A DNA stretch of 64,000 bases from Synechococcus sp. WH 7805 (GTDB lineage Bacteria; Cyanobacteriota; Cyanobacteriia; PCC-6307; Cyanobiaceae): assembly GCF_000153285.1 (NCBI RefSeq), contig NZ_CH724168.1, forward strand, positions 169,823 to 233,822, read 5' to 3'. Positions 1 through 8,309 of this stretch are shown here, one piece after another. The notes beneath the pieces are model-generated. The model had not been told where the DNA came from. It ran no database searches and saw only the letters and a program-made list of their open reading frames with translations. Both the position numbers and the translations under genes were made by a program. Within the stretch, counting starts at the first letter, position 1. Every line of letters begins with the position of its first letter.

Positions 1-1
1 G

Positions 2-342
2 CCGAGATCACGTGTCCGCTCAGCCAGTTGTGAGTGCTGCCGCCAGTGGGAACAGCACCTCGCGGCTGCGGGCTTTCGCATCAACGATCAGATCAGCGAC
101 AGCCTCGATCCCACCCAGGCGTCTGCCACACCGCCAGCGTTGCGGGCTACAGGATCGATGGGCATGTTCCAGCTGCGTCGGTTCAGCGACTGCTCGCCGA
201 ACGCCCTGATATCCAAGGCGTGGCGGTGCCGGGGATGCCGATCGGTTCTCCCGGGATGGAGATGGAAGGGATCGACCCCGACCCCTTTGTGGTGATGGCC
301 ATCGCCCACGACGGCACCACAAAGGTGGTGGAGCGGTACTGA
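2..342 (+). pseudogene. Frameshifted DUF411 metal-binding protein, 5' end outside window
   Basis: DUF411 proteins are small secreted or cytoplasmic proteins tied to copper and other metal handling. The 5' part, in the frame starting at base 2, carries the cysteine motif CECC followed by QWEQHLAAAGF. The 3' part lies in another frame and carries the second family block (CHTASVAGYRIDGH ... VPGMPIGSPGMEM) up to the stop at 342. The two halves meet near base 115-124, and the linker usual in the family is missing, so a small deletion with frameshift is the simplest reading. A sequencing error alone would not explain the missing residues. The gene starts left of the window. Confidence 0.65.
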
Positions 343-390
343 AGAGGCAGGCTTTCCCAGACCTTCACTGGCCAATGGTTCACAGTCAAA

Positions 391-427
391 CCCCCCCAGG
401 TCTCGTTGGTTAAGAGACCTGGGGGGG
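391..427. other. Perfect 14-bp hairpin
   Basis: Arms 391-404 and 414-427 are perfectly complementary around a 9-base loop. There is no T-run on either side, so a classic Rho-independent terminator is not clear-cut. It stands at the 5' edge of the first copy of the dispersed element described next. A comparably long perfect hairpin with different sequence stands at the edge of the third copy. Confidence 0.7.
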
Positions 428-825
428 TAGCGATCAGCCTTGGGCTGATCTGGGGAGGCCGTCGTCCCTAGGCGGGACAGGCGGCCTAACGCGCTCGTTT
501 GTGCATCACGACCTTGCGAATTTCAGTGTTGCCATACGGTTGTTCAACCTCCAGCAAGTGGACTGAAAGAAAAGGGTCGAAGCGACTGGCTGTGGCGCCT
601 GGGGCCAGGTTCCTAGGTGGGAGGGTGATTGACTCCGTGGGGCACCTGGAACGGTGCAGATGGAGTGTCGATCGGCGTGGCGAACATCTTTGCCTACCGA
701 AGGACGATCCCTCTCTGATGGGTGAAAACTGTTGGAGCAGGAGCCAGAAAGTCAGCGAGCTTCTTGTCTGGGCTCGGGTGGAGTGTCGGCCGTCATGGGT
801 GCCTCCGATCTCGATGTACACAGTG
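391..825. repeat. Dispersed non-coding element, copy A
   Basis: This is one of three related non-coding blocks in the window (others at 6570-6895 and 10770-11266). It has a long perfect hairpin, a second hairpin with arms like AGGCCG and CGGCCT (about 455-486) followed by a GCTCGTTTGTGCATC-like string, then a body from about 575 to 825. Blocks shared with the other copies include GGGGCACCTG, TGGAGTGTCG, AACTGTTGGAGCAG and CCTCCGATCTC. No reading frame is kept among copies, and small indels separate them, so this does not look like a gene. It fills the gap between the DUF411 remnant and the next gene. Confidence 0.75.
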
Positions 826-1013
826 TTGGTGTTCCAGGCGACAAAGGCAATCAGTGCATTCACGCATTGCCGTTTGGCCGAAGCCGATCAAAAGTGAAAG
901 CGGCGTGCTTGATGCCAGTGGAAACAGCTGGGTGCTGCAGGCCTCTCCCTCAGTTGAGGGATGTGCATTCCGCTGCCTTTTGCCTCAATGAAGGCACTGC
1001 ATGATTCGGACGC

Positions 1014-1187
1014 ATGTCCCCTGCCTACGACCTCATCCTGGAGTCGAACGGTCGGCTCATCACCCACACCGTGGAGGTGGCTGATGCCCTGGAGGCCTGG
1101 CGGCTGGCCCGTGCGCGTTATCCCGCTCGCATCCGCGGGGTGGTGTGGCGGGATCCGCAGCAGGTGCATCTGGACCATCCGCGCTAA
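1014..1187 (+). CDS. Small conserved-type protein, 57 residues
   Basis: ATG at 1014 opens a 57-residue frame (MSPAYDLILESNGRL ...) rich in charged residues, with no membrane segment or signal peptide. It ends 24 bases before the LuxR-type regulator. Composition and codon use resemble the real genes around it, and no better frame overlaps it. I do not recognise a domain; function unknown. Confidence 0.55.
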   Translation: MSPAYDLILESNGRLITHTVEVADALEAWRLARARYPARIRGVVWRDPQQVHLDHPR

Positions 1188-1211
1188 CAATCGGGTGTCC
1201 GTCTGCAATCC

Positions 1212-1919
1212 ATGGAGCTTCGGCTTGACTCCCGTGTCAATCAAGAGGCGATTGCCCAAGCCTCTGAGCTGTTGAAGGATCGACGCATTGTTGTGGTGTT
1301 TGGCGATCGCCTCTCGCTGATTTCCTTTGTGCTCGTCGATGCGATTACGTCGAGCCTGGTGGGTGCGGCCACCACAGAAGAAGAGGGGTTTGAGCTGGTG
1401 CTGCGTACCCAGCCGGATCTGCTGATCTGCAGCTCGGATCTCGAATCCGGCTATGGCATCAACCTGTTGCGTCGGGTGAAGGCGGAGCTTCCAACCTGTC
1501 AGTTGCTGATCGTGCTGGTGCGCGAAACCCAGACGGTGGTGCAGGAAGCGATGGAAGCCTTTGCAGACGGTGTGGTCTTCAAATCCAGCCTGGGCACTGG
1601 CCGCGGTGATCTGATCAGTGCCCTGCGCACCCTCGCCGAGGGCGGTGTCTACTTCCCGGAGCAGATCCGTCGCATTGCCGCCTCCACTCCGCAACCCGAT
1701 CTGCCGCCCTTGGTGGAGGAACTGAGCCCGCGTGAACTGGAGGTGGCCGCCGGGGTGGCGCGCGGTCTCAAGAACAATGCCATCGCCAGCCTGCTCGGCC
1801 TTTCAGTGGAAACAGTGAAGAGCCATGTGGGTAACGCCATGGACAAGCTCGGTGCTCGCGACCGCACCCAGATGGCGGTGATGGCGCTGCTGTATGGCTT
1901 GATTGATCCCCTGCAGTGA
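1212..1919 (+). CDS. NarL/LuxR-type response regulator with atypical receiver
   Basis: The protein has 235 residues. An N-terminal receiver-like domain (about 22-150) is followed by a LuxR-type helix-turn-helix (about 168-230) with the typical LSPRELEV start and the SVETVKSHV recognition helix, so it should bind DNA as a transcription regulator. In the receiver, the position that normally holds the phospho-acceptor aspartate (PDLVLLD in typical members) reads PDLLICS, placing Ser74 there. The acidic pair after beta-1 is also reduced to GD. The conserved lysine (K124) is kept. It is probably not controlled by normal phosphorylation. No histidine kinase is next to it. Confidence 0.85.
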   Translation: MELRLDSRVNQEAIAQASELLKDRRIVVVFGDRLSLISFVLVDAITSSLVGAATTEEEGFELVLRTQPDLLICSSDLESGYGINLLRRVKAELPTCQLLIVLVRETQTVVQEAMEAFADGVVFKSSLGTGRGDLISALRTLAEGGVYFPEQIRRIAASTPQPDLPPLVEELSPRELEVAAGVARGLKNNAIASLLGLSVETVKSHVGNAMDKLGARDRTQMAVMALLYGLIDPLQ

Positions 1920-1926
1920 GCAGGCT

Positions 1927-2421
1927 TCAGCTGCAGCGCTTGAAGATCACGATGCTGCGGGTCGGGCCTTGTTTCGGCCAGTTGGGCATCACCCGCCATG
2001 GGGTGCGCACCGTGAGCTGGTCACCGTCAATCGAGAAGAAGCGCATCTGCTCGGTGCCCACCCATTCCGGCTTCCAAGCCACATCCACCGCAGTGATCCA
2101 GCGGTCGTCCTCCAGCCTGTAGGTGCCGGAGTAGGCCACCAAGCTGCGCAGCAGAGCCGCGTCGCCCTCGATGTCTGTTGTTGGTTTGCGACCTTCAGCG
2201 GTGAGCGTGAACGACACCCGTCCAGCCGGGGTGAAGAGCGCGTAACCCGTTGGGTGGTCACCCATCGGCCTGAAGGTGTTGCCGCTGCTTTTCTCCTCCA
2301 CCAAGTAGCTCACCAGTTGCCAGGCGCCATGGATGCAAGAAGCTTCAAGGGCAATCAGTGATTGCACAGGCGTTGCGTTCACAATCGATTGATGGATTAA
2401 GCGGAAGTTACCAATGGTCAC
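1927..2421 (-). CDS. Lipocalin-like domain protein
   Basis: The 164-residue protein has a C-terminal 130-residue block beginning IHGAWQLVSY, with the pattern GYALFTPAGRVSFTL, SGTYRLEDD and MPNWP. This resembles the Lipocalin_5 family of small beta-barrel proteins found beside detoxification genes. The ligand is unknown. The stop lies 7 bases from the stop of the convergent regulator. The start may lie a little further in, since the first 25 residues look less conserved. Confidence 0.65.
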   Translation of the reverse strand: MTIGNFRLIHQSIVNATPVQSLIALEASCIHGAWQLVSYLVEEKSSGNTFRPMGDHPTGYALFTPAGRVSFTLTAEGRKPTTDIEGDAALLRSLVAYSGTYRLEDDRWITAVDVAWKPEWVGTEQMRFFSIDGDQLTVRTPWRVMPNWPKQGPTRSIVIFKRCS

Positions 2422-2510
2422 TTCAGCGTCTCAGCGGCGCGAGGCGCTGAATGAGCAGATCGACATCCTTTTGTGAATGGTTGGTATCAACCACAACCGA
2501 GGTATTCCGT

Positions 2511-2663
2511 TCAGTCGGCTCGCTCGCAGTGCTCGTCGTCGCAGCGCACTGTGCAGCTTGGGGCCTCCTTTCCGTAGCTCTTCGGTTCGCGCATGGTCCA
2601 GTACTCATCAACCAGGCCCATCAGGTACGAACCGAGCCTTTGAAGCAGGGAGCGCTGTTTCAT
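2511..2663 (-). CDS. Small protein, 50 residues, C-terminal cysteines
   Basis: A short frame begins MKQRSLLQRLGSYL and ends with three cysteines in the last 15 residues (SCTVRC, HC). It has no signal or membrane segment. An in-frame upstream ATG exists at 2720, but the N-terminal extension looks non-coding. It lies between the lipocalin-like gene and a terminator on the same strand. Function unknown. Confidence 0.4.
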   Translation of the reverse strand: MKQRSLLQRLGSYLMGLVDEYWTMREPKSYGKEAPSCTVRCDDEHCERAD

Positions 2664-2721
2664 GATTTCAAAATGCCATTGCCTTTGGCCTGCTGTCATC
2701 AGGCGTTGTGGAAAGAGCAAT

Positions 2722-2746
2722 AAAAAAGCCCTGCCTGAGCAGGGCT
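2722..2746 (-). terminator. Rho-independent terminator
   Basis: A GC-rich hairpin (GCCCTG ... CAGGGC, about 2728-2746) has six A on its left side, which is a T-run for the minus strand. It stands directly downstream of the 34-residue DUF4278 gene. Confidence 0.8.
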
Positions 2747-2772
2747 AAAGCACCGCTAGTGGCGGCATTCAC

Positions 2773-2877
2773 TCATTTGGCCAACTTGAGACCGCGGTAC
2801 ATCAGAACCACAGGCTGCTGCCTGGTAGCTGCAGTGTGGTTCGGCACGTACTTCTGGCCGCGATAGGTAAGCGTCAT
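2773..2877 (-). CDS. DUF4278 small protein, 34 residues
   Basis: The peptide starts MTLTYRGQKYV and ends LMYRGLKLAK. The repeated YRG box with basic and aromatic neighbours is the signature of DUF4278, a family of very small cyanobacterial proteins of unknown function. A GGTTCC stretch lies upstream, and a terminator follows 27 bases after the stop. Short, but both family boxes are present. Confidence 0.75.
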   Translation of the reverse strand: MTLTYRGQKYVPNHTAATRQQPVVLMYRGLKLAK

Positions 2878-3047
2878 GATGGTTCCTCGAAGCAAGCTCA
2901 GGTCCCCGTTCCATGGCCTGAGTCGAACTGCGCCTCACCAGGAGTGAGGTGAACGTGTTCTAGTAGCGGTTGCTACAGACCCTTCATAGCGAAGCTGTCA
3001 ACTGCCGTGTCGTTCACGCGGATACACAGTGATCGATTGGGAGCTGA

Positions 3048-3236
3048 TCAATTGGCTTCCGGACGTGGGCATGGCATCAGGGGCAGGCAATCACCAATTG
3101 GATTGATCCATTCCTCAAATTCACTTCGGATGGCCTCGGCATCTGAAACGCGCTCTCTGCTGGCGAGCAGCTTGCTGCGTTGCTTGCTGTAGTCAACAGC
3201 GGAGCCGATCAGTTCAATGGCTTGTTCGCTGGTCAT
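3048..3236 (-). CDS. Hypothetical protein, 62 residues
   Basis: The frame from the ATG at 3236 gives MTSEQAIELIGSAVDYSK, an acidic helical N-terminal part (about 1-45) and a proline/cysteine-rich tail (CLPLMPCPRP). An in-frame extension upstream to 3386 has biased, non-coding-like composition, so the shorter start was chosen. No domain recognised. Confidence 0.55.
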   Translation of the reverse strand: MTSEQAIELIGSAVDYSKQRSKLLASRERVSDAEAIRSEFEEWINPIGDCLPLMPCPRPEAN

Positions 3237-3462
3237 GGCTGAACACGTTGTTCGGTCCATCGTTGGCAGCCCCGCGCAGGTTGGCCGTGCCAACGGCAAC
3301 AAACTGATGTGTTTTTGTGCATTTGCCCATCCACGCTGATGGGTTTGTCTCGGAAGATTTTCTGTACTTGGCTCGCCAAGAGCCATTGGGTCCGCGAGCC
3401 TGAGAGAAGGAATCTTCGCTGATCAGATTCCGCTGCATCCATAGCTCGATGATGAAACTCAA
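3214..3462 (-). CDS. Doubtful hypothetical protein, 82 residues
   Basis: This frame begins MSFIIELWMQRNLISE and continues with a basic, glycine- and serine-rich middle (GSWRAKYRKSS). It overlaps the start of the 62-residue gene by 23 bases, as coupled genes do. A competing 58-residue frame runs on the plus strand from 3452 to 3628. Neither has a recognisable domain, so one or both may be chance. Confidence 0.25.
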   Translation of the reverse strand: MSFIIELWMQRNLISEDSFSQARGPNGSWRAKYRKSSETNPSAWMGKCTKTHQFVAVGTANLRGAANDGPNNVFSHDQRTSH

Positions 3463-3624
3463 CCTTGCCCATTCCCATCCGATGGGAACCCTGATTGTTG
3501 AAGGTGTGCATCAACCGTTCCATGCTCTGGCCTGTGCCTTGAGCCCGGCCTCAATACGGATCCAACCCAAAGTTGGAGCATTGCATTCTTGGATTGATCA
3601 ACAACACATGCATCAGCCTGACGC

Positions 3625-3945
3625 TTAAAACATTGCCATCGCTTTAATTTTACTCAGTTTGGTTTTTTCTAACCCCTCGAGATCATCGTAATTGATCAAG
3701 TTTTGTTTGATCATGTCAGCGAGTGTGAATAATATGTTTGCCGTGTCGAATTCAGACCGACCTTCGTATTGAAAGCGTTCGCTGCTGAGAAAATCGTGAA
3801 ATTTCCAGATTGACTCTGGTGTATCGAGTAGTGCGCTCTGTTCTCTGAGAATCACAATCAGAGCTTCAATGGAGCGTTGCTTGCCTGTTTCAAAGGCATG
3901 CTTGGCAACGGATTGTTCCTGGTGTGTCCAGTCAGCTGCTGACAT
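3625..3945 (-). CDS. frp: Fluorescence recovery protein (FRP)
   Basis: FRP speeds return of the red, quenching form of orange carotenoid protein to the orange form and helps release it from the phycobilisome. The 106-residue protein matches the family along its length: N-terminal W-x(3)-E-x(3)-A, the central box SIWKFHDFLSSERFQYEGR (residues about 65-83), and the C-terminal LSKIKAMA. It is the last gene of a three-gene minus-strand operon after ocp and crtW, 45 bases behind the ketolase, which supports the call. Confidence 0.93.
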   Translation of the reverse strand: MSAADWTHQEQSVAKHAFETGKQRSIEALIVILREQSALLDTPESIWKFHDFLSSERFQYEGRSEFDTANILFTLADMIKQNLINYDDLEGLEKTKLSKIKAMAMF

Positions 3946-3990
3946 GGTTTTGAGAAGGTGAGGGGTCGGGACAGAGGTGCTGAACCAGGT

Positions 3991-4737
3991 TCAGAATTGG
4001 TTATAGACAGTGCGCACTTCTGGAAGCTGATGCCAGGGCACTGCTGGGTAACTGTGATGTTCGCGATGATAGCCAAAGTGGTAACACGCCGCGAACGACA
4101 GTATGGGGTGAAGATCGAGGCTGATTGGTTGATGGAAATCATCAGTCTCAGGGGCACTTTTGCGATGGGGTAAAAATGTCCCCACCACAAATAGTTGCCA
4201 GGAGCTGATGATTAAAGGAAGCACATAGATCAACGCAAGCGTGAGCAGTGGCTGATCCTGATTGGCGGGAATCATCAACAGCAAAACCCCCATCCAGGAC
4301 GCCAGCTTGAGCAGCTGCATCGGATTCAGATAGCGACTGAGAAAGCGGGCATACCAGGCCACTGGTGAAGGATCCGCCGCGTTGCAGTAATCGGGATCAG
4401 TCTTGGATCCTGGCGAATGATGGTGCTGAATGTGATGGTTCAGGCACTCCTGAAAGCTCAGGCCGGCGTAGGCCCAGAGGCAGCCCTGGCCGATGAACCG
4501 ATTGAAGAGTTTTCGGTGAGGAATGAGGCTGCCATGCATGGCGTCATGAGCCACGATGAACAGCCCTGTGTGCAGAAAGCTTCTCAGCAGAACAAGCCCT
4601 GCAATCAGCAGAGGGTGGGCCTGCTGAATGGGAAGCCTGAGGCCAGCCGTGAGGGTGACCAGCCAGGCGGACCCGATTAAGCCCGCCAGTTGCAACCCTC
4701 GCCAGTGGTCGTTGCGAATCGGATCACTTGCCACCAA
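3991..4737 (-). CDS. crtW: Beta-carotene ketolase, CrtW type
   Basis: CrtW is a membrane di-iron oxygenase that adds keto groups to the beta-ionone rings of beta-carotene, giving echinenone or canthaxanthin. The 248-residue protein has the fatty-acid-hydroxylase-type histidine boxes: HDAMH (64-68), HHIQHHH (101-107) and HREHH near the C-terminus, spread among four to five hydrophobic segments. Its start overlaps the 3' end of ocp by 14 bases and frp follows. The context says it makes the ketocarotenoid bound by OCP. Confidence 0.93.
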   Translation of the reverse strand: MVASDPIRNDHWRGLQLAGLIGSAWLVTLTAGLRLPIQQAHPLLIAGLVLLRSFLHTGLFIVAHDAMHGSLIPHRKLFNRFIGQGCLWAYAGLSFQECLNHHIQHHHSPGSKTDPDYCNAADPSPVAWYARFLSRYLNPMQLLKLASWMGVLLLMIPANQDQPLLTLALIYVLPLIISSWQLFVVGTFLPHRKSAPETDDFHQPISLDLHPILSFAACYHFGYHREHHSYPAVPWHQLPEVRTVYNQF

Positions 4738-5680
4738 GCTTCAGCAGCTCGGCGGGAGAGGCCAGCAGGTCGATCGCCACAAAGTAGATCTTGTTGTTGT
4801 CATCGAGCAGGAAGCGCCAGGCCACGTTCATGCCCACTTCCCGGCCGAACCAAGGCGTCTGCACCTTTCCGGTGACCTTGATCTGGGTGAATCCGCTATC
4901 GGCAGGCTCTCCGAATCCTCCCTGGGGGATCAGCTTGAGGTTCTGGCAATCGCGCTTGAAGAACTTGAGGATGGCGTCCCGACCCACGATCGGACGCTGA
5001 AATGGTGGCTGAAGAGCCCCGTCATCGAGGAAGAGATCGATGAGCTGGTCGAAGTCATTGGCATTGAGCAGCTGCATGTAGCTGAGGATCGTCTGATTCA
5101 GCACACCCGGAATGAAGATCTCCTCACGCTGATCCTCCGGGGTCGGCGCCACGATCGGCTCAGCCACCACCTTGCTGTCGTCCACGTCGGGGTCATACCC
5201 CATGTCCACCACGAAATTGCGCAGCAGGGTGATCTGCTGCCCCTGCTCCACCTTCTTCACGGCTTCCAGCACGGAGGTGGCGTTGGCTGACAGCTTGTAG
5301 CCCTGGGGGATCGGGGCCACCTTGCCCTGACGCATGAATTCACCCAGCTCATACCAGAAGCAGAGCTTCACGTTCACTGACCAGAAGGCGTAACGGCTGG
5401 AGACCGGGCTGTTGACCTTGGCCGCCAGGTCGCACATCACCTTGGTCTGCTCGTCGAAGCTCATTGCCACGATTTCATCGAGGGTGGGCTTCGCCAGGGC
5501 CATACGGGCAGCTCCCGGGGCTGCCACGGTGATGGTCTGCCCCATTTCCAGATAGGCAAACCAGATCAGGGCCAGTTGGTCTTCAGGGCTGAGCAGCTTG
5601 AACCGCGCGGTGATGGCCGGCACGGCATCGGCAGTCATGGTCTCCGGGAAAATCTGACGAGCTTTGTCGAGCGTGAACAT
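4724..5680 (-). CDS. ocp: Orange carotenoid protein (OCP)
   Basis: OCP is a soluble blue-light photoreceptor that binds one ketocarotenoid. On photoactivation it docks to the phycobilisome and quenches excess excitation as heat. The 318-residue protein has the all-helical N-terminal carotenoid domain (about 15-165) and an NTF2-like C-terminal domain (about 190-310). Visible key residues are Y43 and W109 in the carotenoid tunnel, and R154 in TLLRNFVVDMG, matching the arginine that bridges the domains and contacts the phycobilisome. The C-terminal domain keeps NANDFD and WRFLL. It heads the ocp-crtW-frp operon. Confidence 0.97.
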   Translation of the reverse strand: MFTLDKARQIFPETMTADAVPAITARFKLLSPEDQLALIWFAYLEMGQTITVAAPGAARMALAKPTLDEIVAMSFDEQTKVMCDLAAKVNSPVSSRYAFWSVNVKLCFWYELGEFMRQGKVAPIPQGYKLSANATSVLEAVKKVEQGQQITLLRNFVVDMGYDPDVDDSKVVAEPIVAPTPEDQREEIFIPGVLNQTILSYMQLLNANDFDQLIDLFLDDGALQPPFQRPIVGRDAILKFFKRDCQNLKLIPQGGFGEPADSGFTQIKVTGKVQTPWFGREVGMNVAWRFLLDDNNKIYFVAIDLLASPAELLKLGGK

Positions 5681-5785
5681 CCGGAGTGATCGAGGATGCC
5701 AAAAACTGTAACACTATGTTTCGGATTTAAGCGATTTTGATCGGATGCTCGCGGTTCCCATTTGTTCGTGGTATCAATTTCGCCC

Positions 5786-6037
5786 TTAATGGGTGCTGGT
5801 CGGTGCCGCCGGCAGGATGTGGGTCACGAGGTCGGCGTTCACCCAGCGCACCACGCCGGAGTCGATATCAGCGATCTGGAAGAGGGTGAAGACCTGAGGG
5901 TCCCTTGCTCCGCCGTTGCAGTGCAGGACCAGTCCCATCCACCAGTCCTGGTCGTTGGGTTCGCCGAGCAGGGGGTCGTGCCGGACGATCACGGTCATCC
6001 CTGGCTGAAGGTCGAGAAAGACCGGACGGGCGGCCAT
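5786..6037 (-). CDS. DUF3104 protein
   Basis: This 83-residue protein has the DUF3104 pattern: VIVRHDPLL, DQDWWMGLVLHCNGGARDP, TLFQIADIDSG and RWVNADLVTHIL. The family is confined to cyanobacteria and its function is unknown. It probably forms a small SH3-like barrel. It lies upstream of ocp on the same strand with a gap of about 105 bases. Confidence 0.85.
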   Translation of the reverse strand: MAARPVFLDLQPGMTVIVRHDPLLGEPNDQDWWMGLVLHCNGGARDPQVFTLFQIADIDSGVVRWVNADLVTHILPAAPTSTH

Positions 6038-6150
6038 GGTTTTAGTACTGATGTATTGATGCTAAGGGCGGTGTCTGGCCAGGCCAAGTCCCCGGGTTTT
6101 TCGCTTCAAGGCACCTGGCTGAAGATGCTTCGTAGTGTGAGTTGTGATGA

Positions 6151-6378
6151 ATGGCGATCATGAACCCCAAGCAGCTCGGTGCCATCAGGCGTGCGGTGAT
6201 CTATGCCGTTGTTGGCTATGGCGGGTTGGCAGTGATTAACAACAGCGGTCTGGCTCCTGATCGGATGTGGACTATCTACCTACCTCTGTTCGTGGGTGTG
6301 TATTTCTTTGCGCGCTGGGCTGATTCCAAGATCGAAGCCTTCAATCAGCAGCGGCAGGAGAAAGAGTCCAAGTCATGA
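6151..6378 (+). CDS. Small membrane protein, 75 residues
   Basis: The sequence has two hydrophobic helices (about 14-33 and 40-57) and a charged C-terminal tail ending EKESKS. The true start may be the second methionine (MNPKQLG, 6160). A strong terminator follows. It is probably a two-helix inner or thylakoid membrane protein of unknown function. Confidence 0.7.
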   Translation: MAIMNPKQLGAIRRAVIYAVVGYGGLAVINNSGLAPDRMWTIYLPLFVGVYFFARWADSKIEAFNQQRQEKESKS

Positions 6379-6441
6379 ACAAATGTGTCTGGCTCGCGCA
6401 TTGGAGTGCTTAAAGATACATTCTGGATTTGGGAAATGTAA

Positions 6442-6472
6442 AAAGGTGGGCCTTAAAAGGTCCGCCTTTTTT
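6442..6472 (+). terminator. Rho-independent terminator
   Basis: The hairpin AAGGTGGGCC/GGTCCGCCTT is followed by a T-run, with an A-run before it, so it may act in both directions. It ends the transcript of the small membrane protein gene. Confidence 0.85.
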
Positions 6473-6569
6473 ATCGCCCCAAGATTTCAAGATCATCTTG
6501 CAATCGTTGGAATCCTTGGCATCGAGCTGCAGCGGCTGAAGAAAGCGCTGCTGTTTCAATGGTCGCCAA

Positions 6570-6895
6570 CAGCAAGGCCGCCTTTTCCCGGGAGAAAAGA
6601 CGGCCTCGGTTGCGACAATGGGGAAGCGTCTGGCTTAAGGGCGCCTGGGGCCTGAAGTCCAGAGGTAAGGCTTTTGAAGCTCCGGGGCACCTGTGGCTGC
6701 TTGATGCAGCCGAAGCGATGCGTTGGAGTGTCGGTCGACGTGGCGTACCAATAATTGCCTGCCGAGGGACGAAGCCTCACGGATGGGTGGAAACTGTTGG
6801 AGCAGGGGCCGGTTGGGTCAGGCTGCTTCAGGTTTGGGCTGGGGTGGAGTGTCGGCTGTCATCAGCGCCTCCGATCTCAATGACCACACTGTCGT
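6570..6895. repeat. Dispersed non-coding element, copy B
   Basis: This is the second copy of the element seen at 391-825 and 10770-11266. It opens with a hairpin (AAGGCCGCC ... GACGGCCT, about 6575-6607) and passes almost at once to the conserved body from about 6621, lacking the roughly 90-base spacer of the other two copies. It keeps CGGGGCACCTGTGG, TGGAGTGTCGGT, GGAAACTGTTGGAGCAGGGG and GCCTCCGATCTCAATG. It fills the gap between a terminated operon and the glycosyltransferase gene. No coding frame is conserved. Confidence 0.75.
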
Positions 6896-7022
6896 CGGCC
6901 TGAACCGCTGAGACAATCCGTGTTAAGGCGCATTGTTGCTCTGGTTAAAAAAGACGAGAGTGCCAGTGATGTGCCTGCCGTGATGTGGCGGACTGCGAAC
7001 GCGATCAGGGCGTCATGGTGTT

Positions 7023-8309
7023 GTGCATCAAGCCGATCATGAATGCAGATCGTTGGTTGTCTTGAGTGCCCATGGGGAGGAGCTCGTCGCTCTGCTGCTG
7101 CTGGCGTCGGCCACGGCATCCTGCGGCGGTCTCCTGTTGCTTCAACTGGGGCTGATGCGTGGCTTTGCCCGCGCTCCTGTGCTGCGGTCGGACGCGTCCG
7201 CCAGTCCTGAGGACACCGCGTTGACGGTGGTGATCCCGGCCTACAACGAGGCCGCCAACATCGGCCCCTGCCTCCAGCACGTGCTCGAGAGTGAGCCTCC
7301 CTGTGCTGACTGGCAGGTGTTGGTTGTGGATGATGCTTCCACCGATGCAACCACGGAGCTGGCGACCCAAGTGCTGGCGAACGCCGTGCTGGCTGAGCGC
7401 GGGCATGCTCAGATCCGCGGTGAGGTGTTGCAGGCAGGCTCTCGGCCGGAGGGTGAGTGCTGGGTCGGCAAGAACTGGGCCTGCTCCAAGGGAATGGAGG
7501 GGGTTGTGTCGGGGTGGGTGGTGTTCATCGATGCGGACGTGCGGCTGAAGCCCGATGCCCTGCGTCGTGCTCTCGCCCAGGCGATCGATGAGGGCGCTGA
7601 TCTGTTCAGCCTTGCTCCGCGCCTGAGCTGTGCCTGCCTGGCGGAATGGATGGTGCAGCCGATCATGGCCAGCCTTCTCGGCCTGGGCTTTCCCATTGAA
7701 GACGCCAACGATCCCACCTCATCGGTGGCGTTTGCAGCAGGCCCATTCATGATGTTTCGTCGTACGGCCTATGAAGCCATCGGTGGACATCGCGCCCTTG
7801 CCGCCGAAGTGGTGGAAGATCTGGCTTTGGCCCGGCGCATCAAAAACCAAGGCATGCGGCTGCGCTACGTGCTGGGACTTGATGCGGTGGATCTACGCAT
7901 GTATCCAGATCTTGCTTCCCTCTGGGAAGGGTGGACCAAAAACTGGTGTCTCGGCCTGGATCGTGACGTCCTGAAGGCGCTGGCGGCAGCGGCCGTGGTG
8001 GTGTTGATGTTCAGTGTCCCCTGGATGTTGCTTGTGGCATCACCGGCACTGTTCCTGGGATTCCCAACGCTGTTTCTCTGGTGGGAAAGCAGTTTCGCTT
8101 TGGGGATCCTGGCGATTGTTCAGCAATTTCTGTTGAGGCTCTACATCAGCAGAACGTTCAGAATCCCCACAACCCTCTGGTGGTTGATGGGAGCCGGTGG
8201 GCTGCTGGTGGGAGCGATCGGACCGGTCTCGGTCTGGCGAACTCTGACCGGTCGGGGATGGACCTGGAAAGGACGTCAGCTCAGGCCGAGCACGCCGAAG
8301 GTGATCTGA
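7023..8309 (+). CDS. Family 2 glycosyltransferase, HpnB/CruG-like
   Basis: The GT-A fold domain (about 65-300) shows VVIPAYNEAANIGP, VLVVDDASTD, GKNWAC, the metal-binding FIDADVRL (D-x-D) and an EDLALARRIKNQG acceptor box. It is followed by three to four membrane helices (about 320-420). This layout resembles HpnB- and CruG-type enzymes that glycosylate lipids or carotenoids such as myxoxanthophyll. The acceptor cannot be read from sequence. The first 20 residues may not be translated; a later non-ATG start is possible. Its 3' end overlaps the convergent hli gene by 34 bases. Confidence 0.82.
   Translation: MHQADHECRSLVVLSAHGEELVALLLLASATASCGGLLLLQLGLMRGFARAPVLRSDASASPEDTALTVVIPAYNEAANIGPCLQHVLESEPPCADWQVLVVDDASTDATTELATQVLANAVLAERGHAQIRGEVLQAGSRPEGECWVGKNWACSKGMEGVVSGWVVFIDADVRLKPDALRRALAQAIDEGADLFSLAPRLSCACLAEWMVQPIMASLLGLGFPIEDANDPTSSVAFAAGPFMMFRRTAYEAIGGHRALAAEVVEDLALARRIKNQGMRLRYVLGLDAVDLRMYPDLASLWEGWTKNWCLGLDRDVLKALAAAAVVVLMFSVPWMLLVASPALFLGFPTLFLWWESSFALGILAIVQQFLLRLYISRTFRIPTTLWWLMGAGGLLVGAIGPVSVWRTLTGRGWTWKGRQLRPSTPKVI

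Noticed and set aside
888-1694. Long minus-strand frame of 268 codons
   Set aside because: It is the antisense shadow of the LuxR-type regulator and the 57-residue gene, with histidine/glutamine-rich composition typical of reverse frames in GC-rich genes.
3452-3628. 58-codon plus-strand frame starting MKLNLAHSHPMG
   Set aside because: Histidine-rich with no motif, and in conflict with a minus-strand frame; evidence for either is too weak to prefer it.
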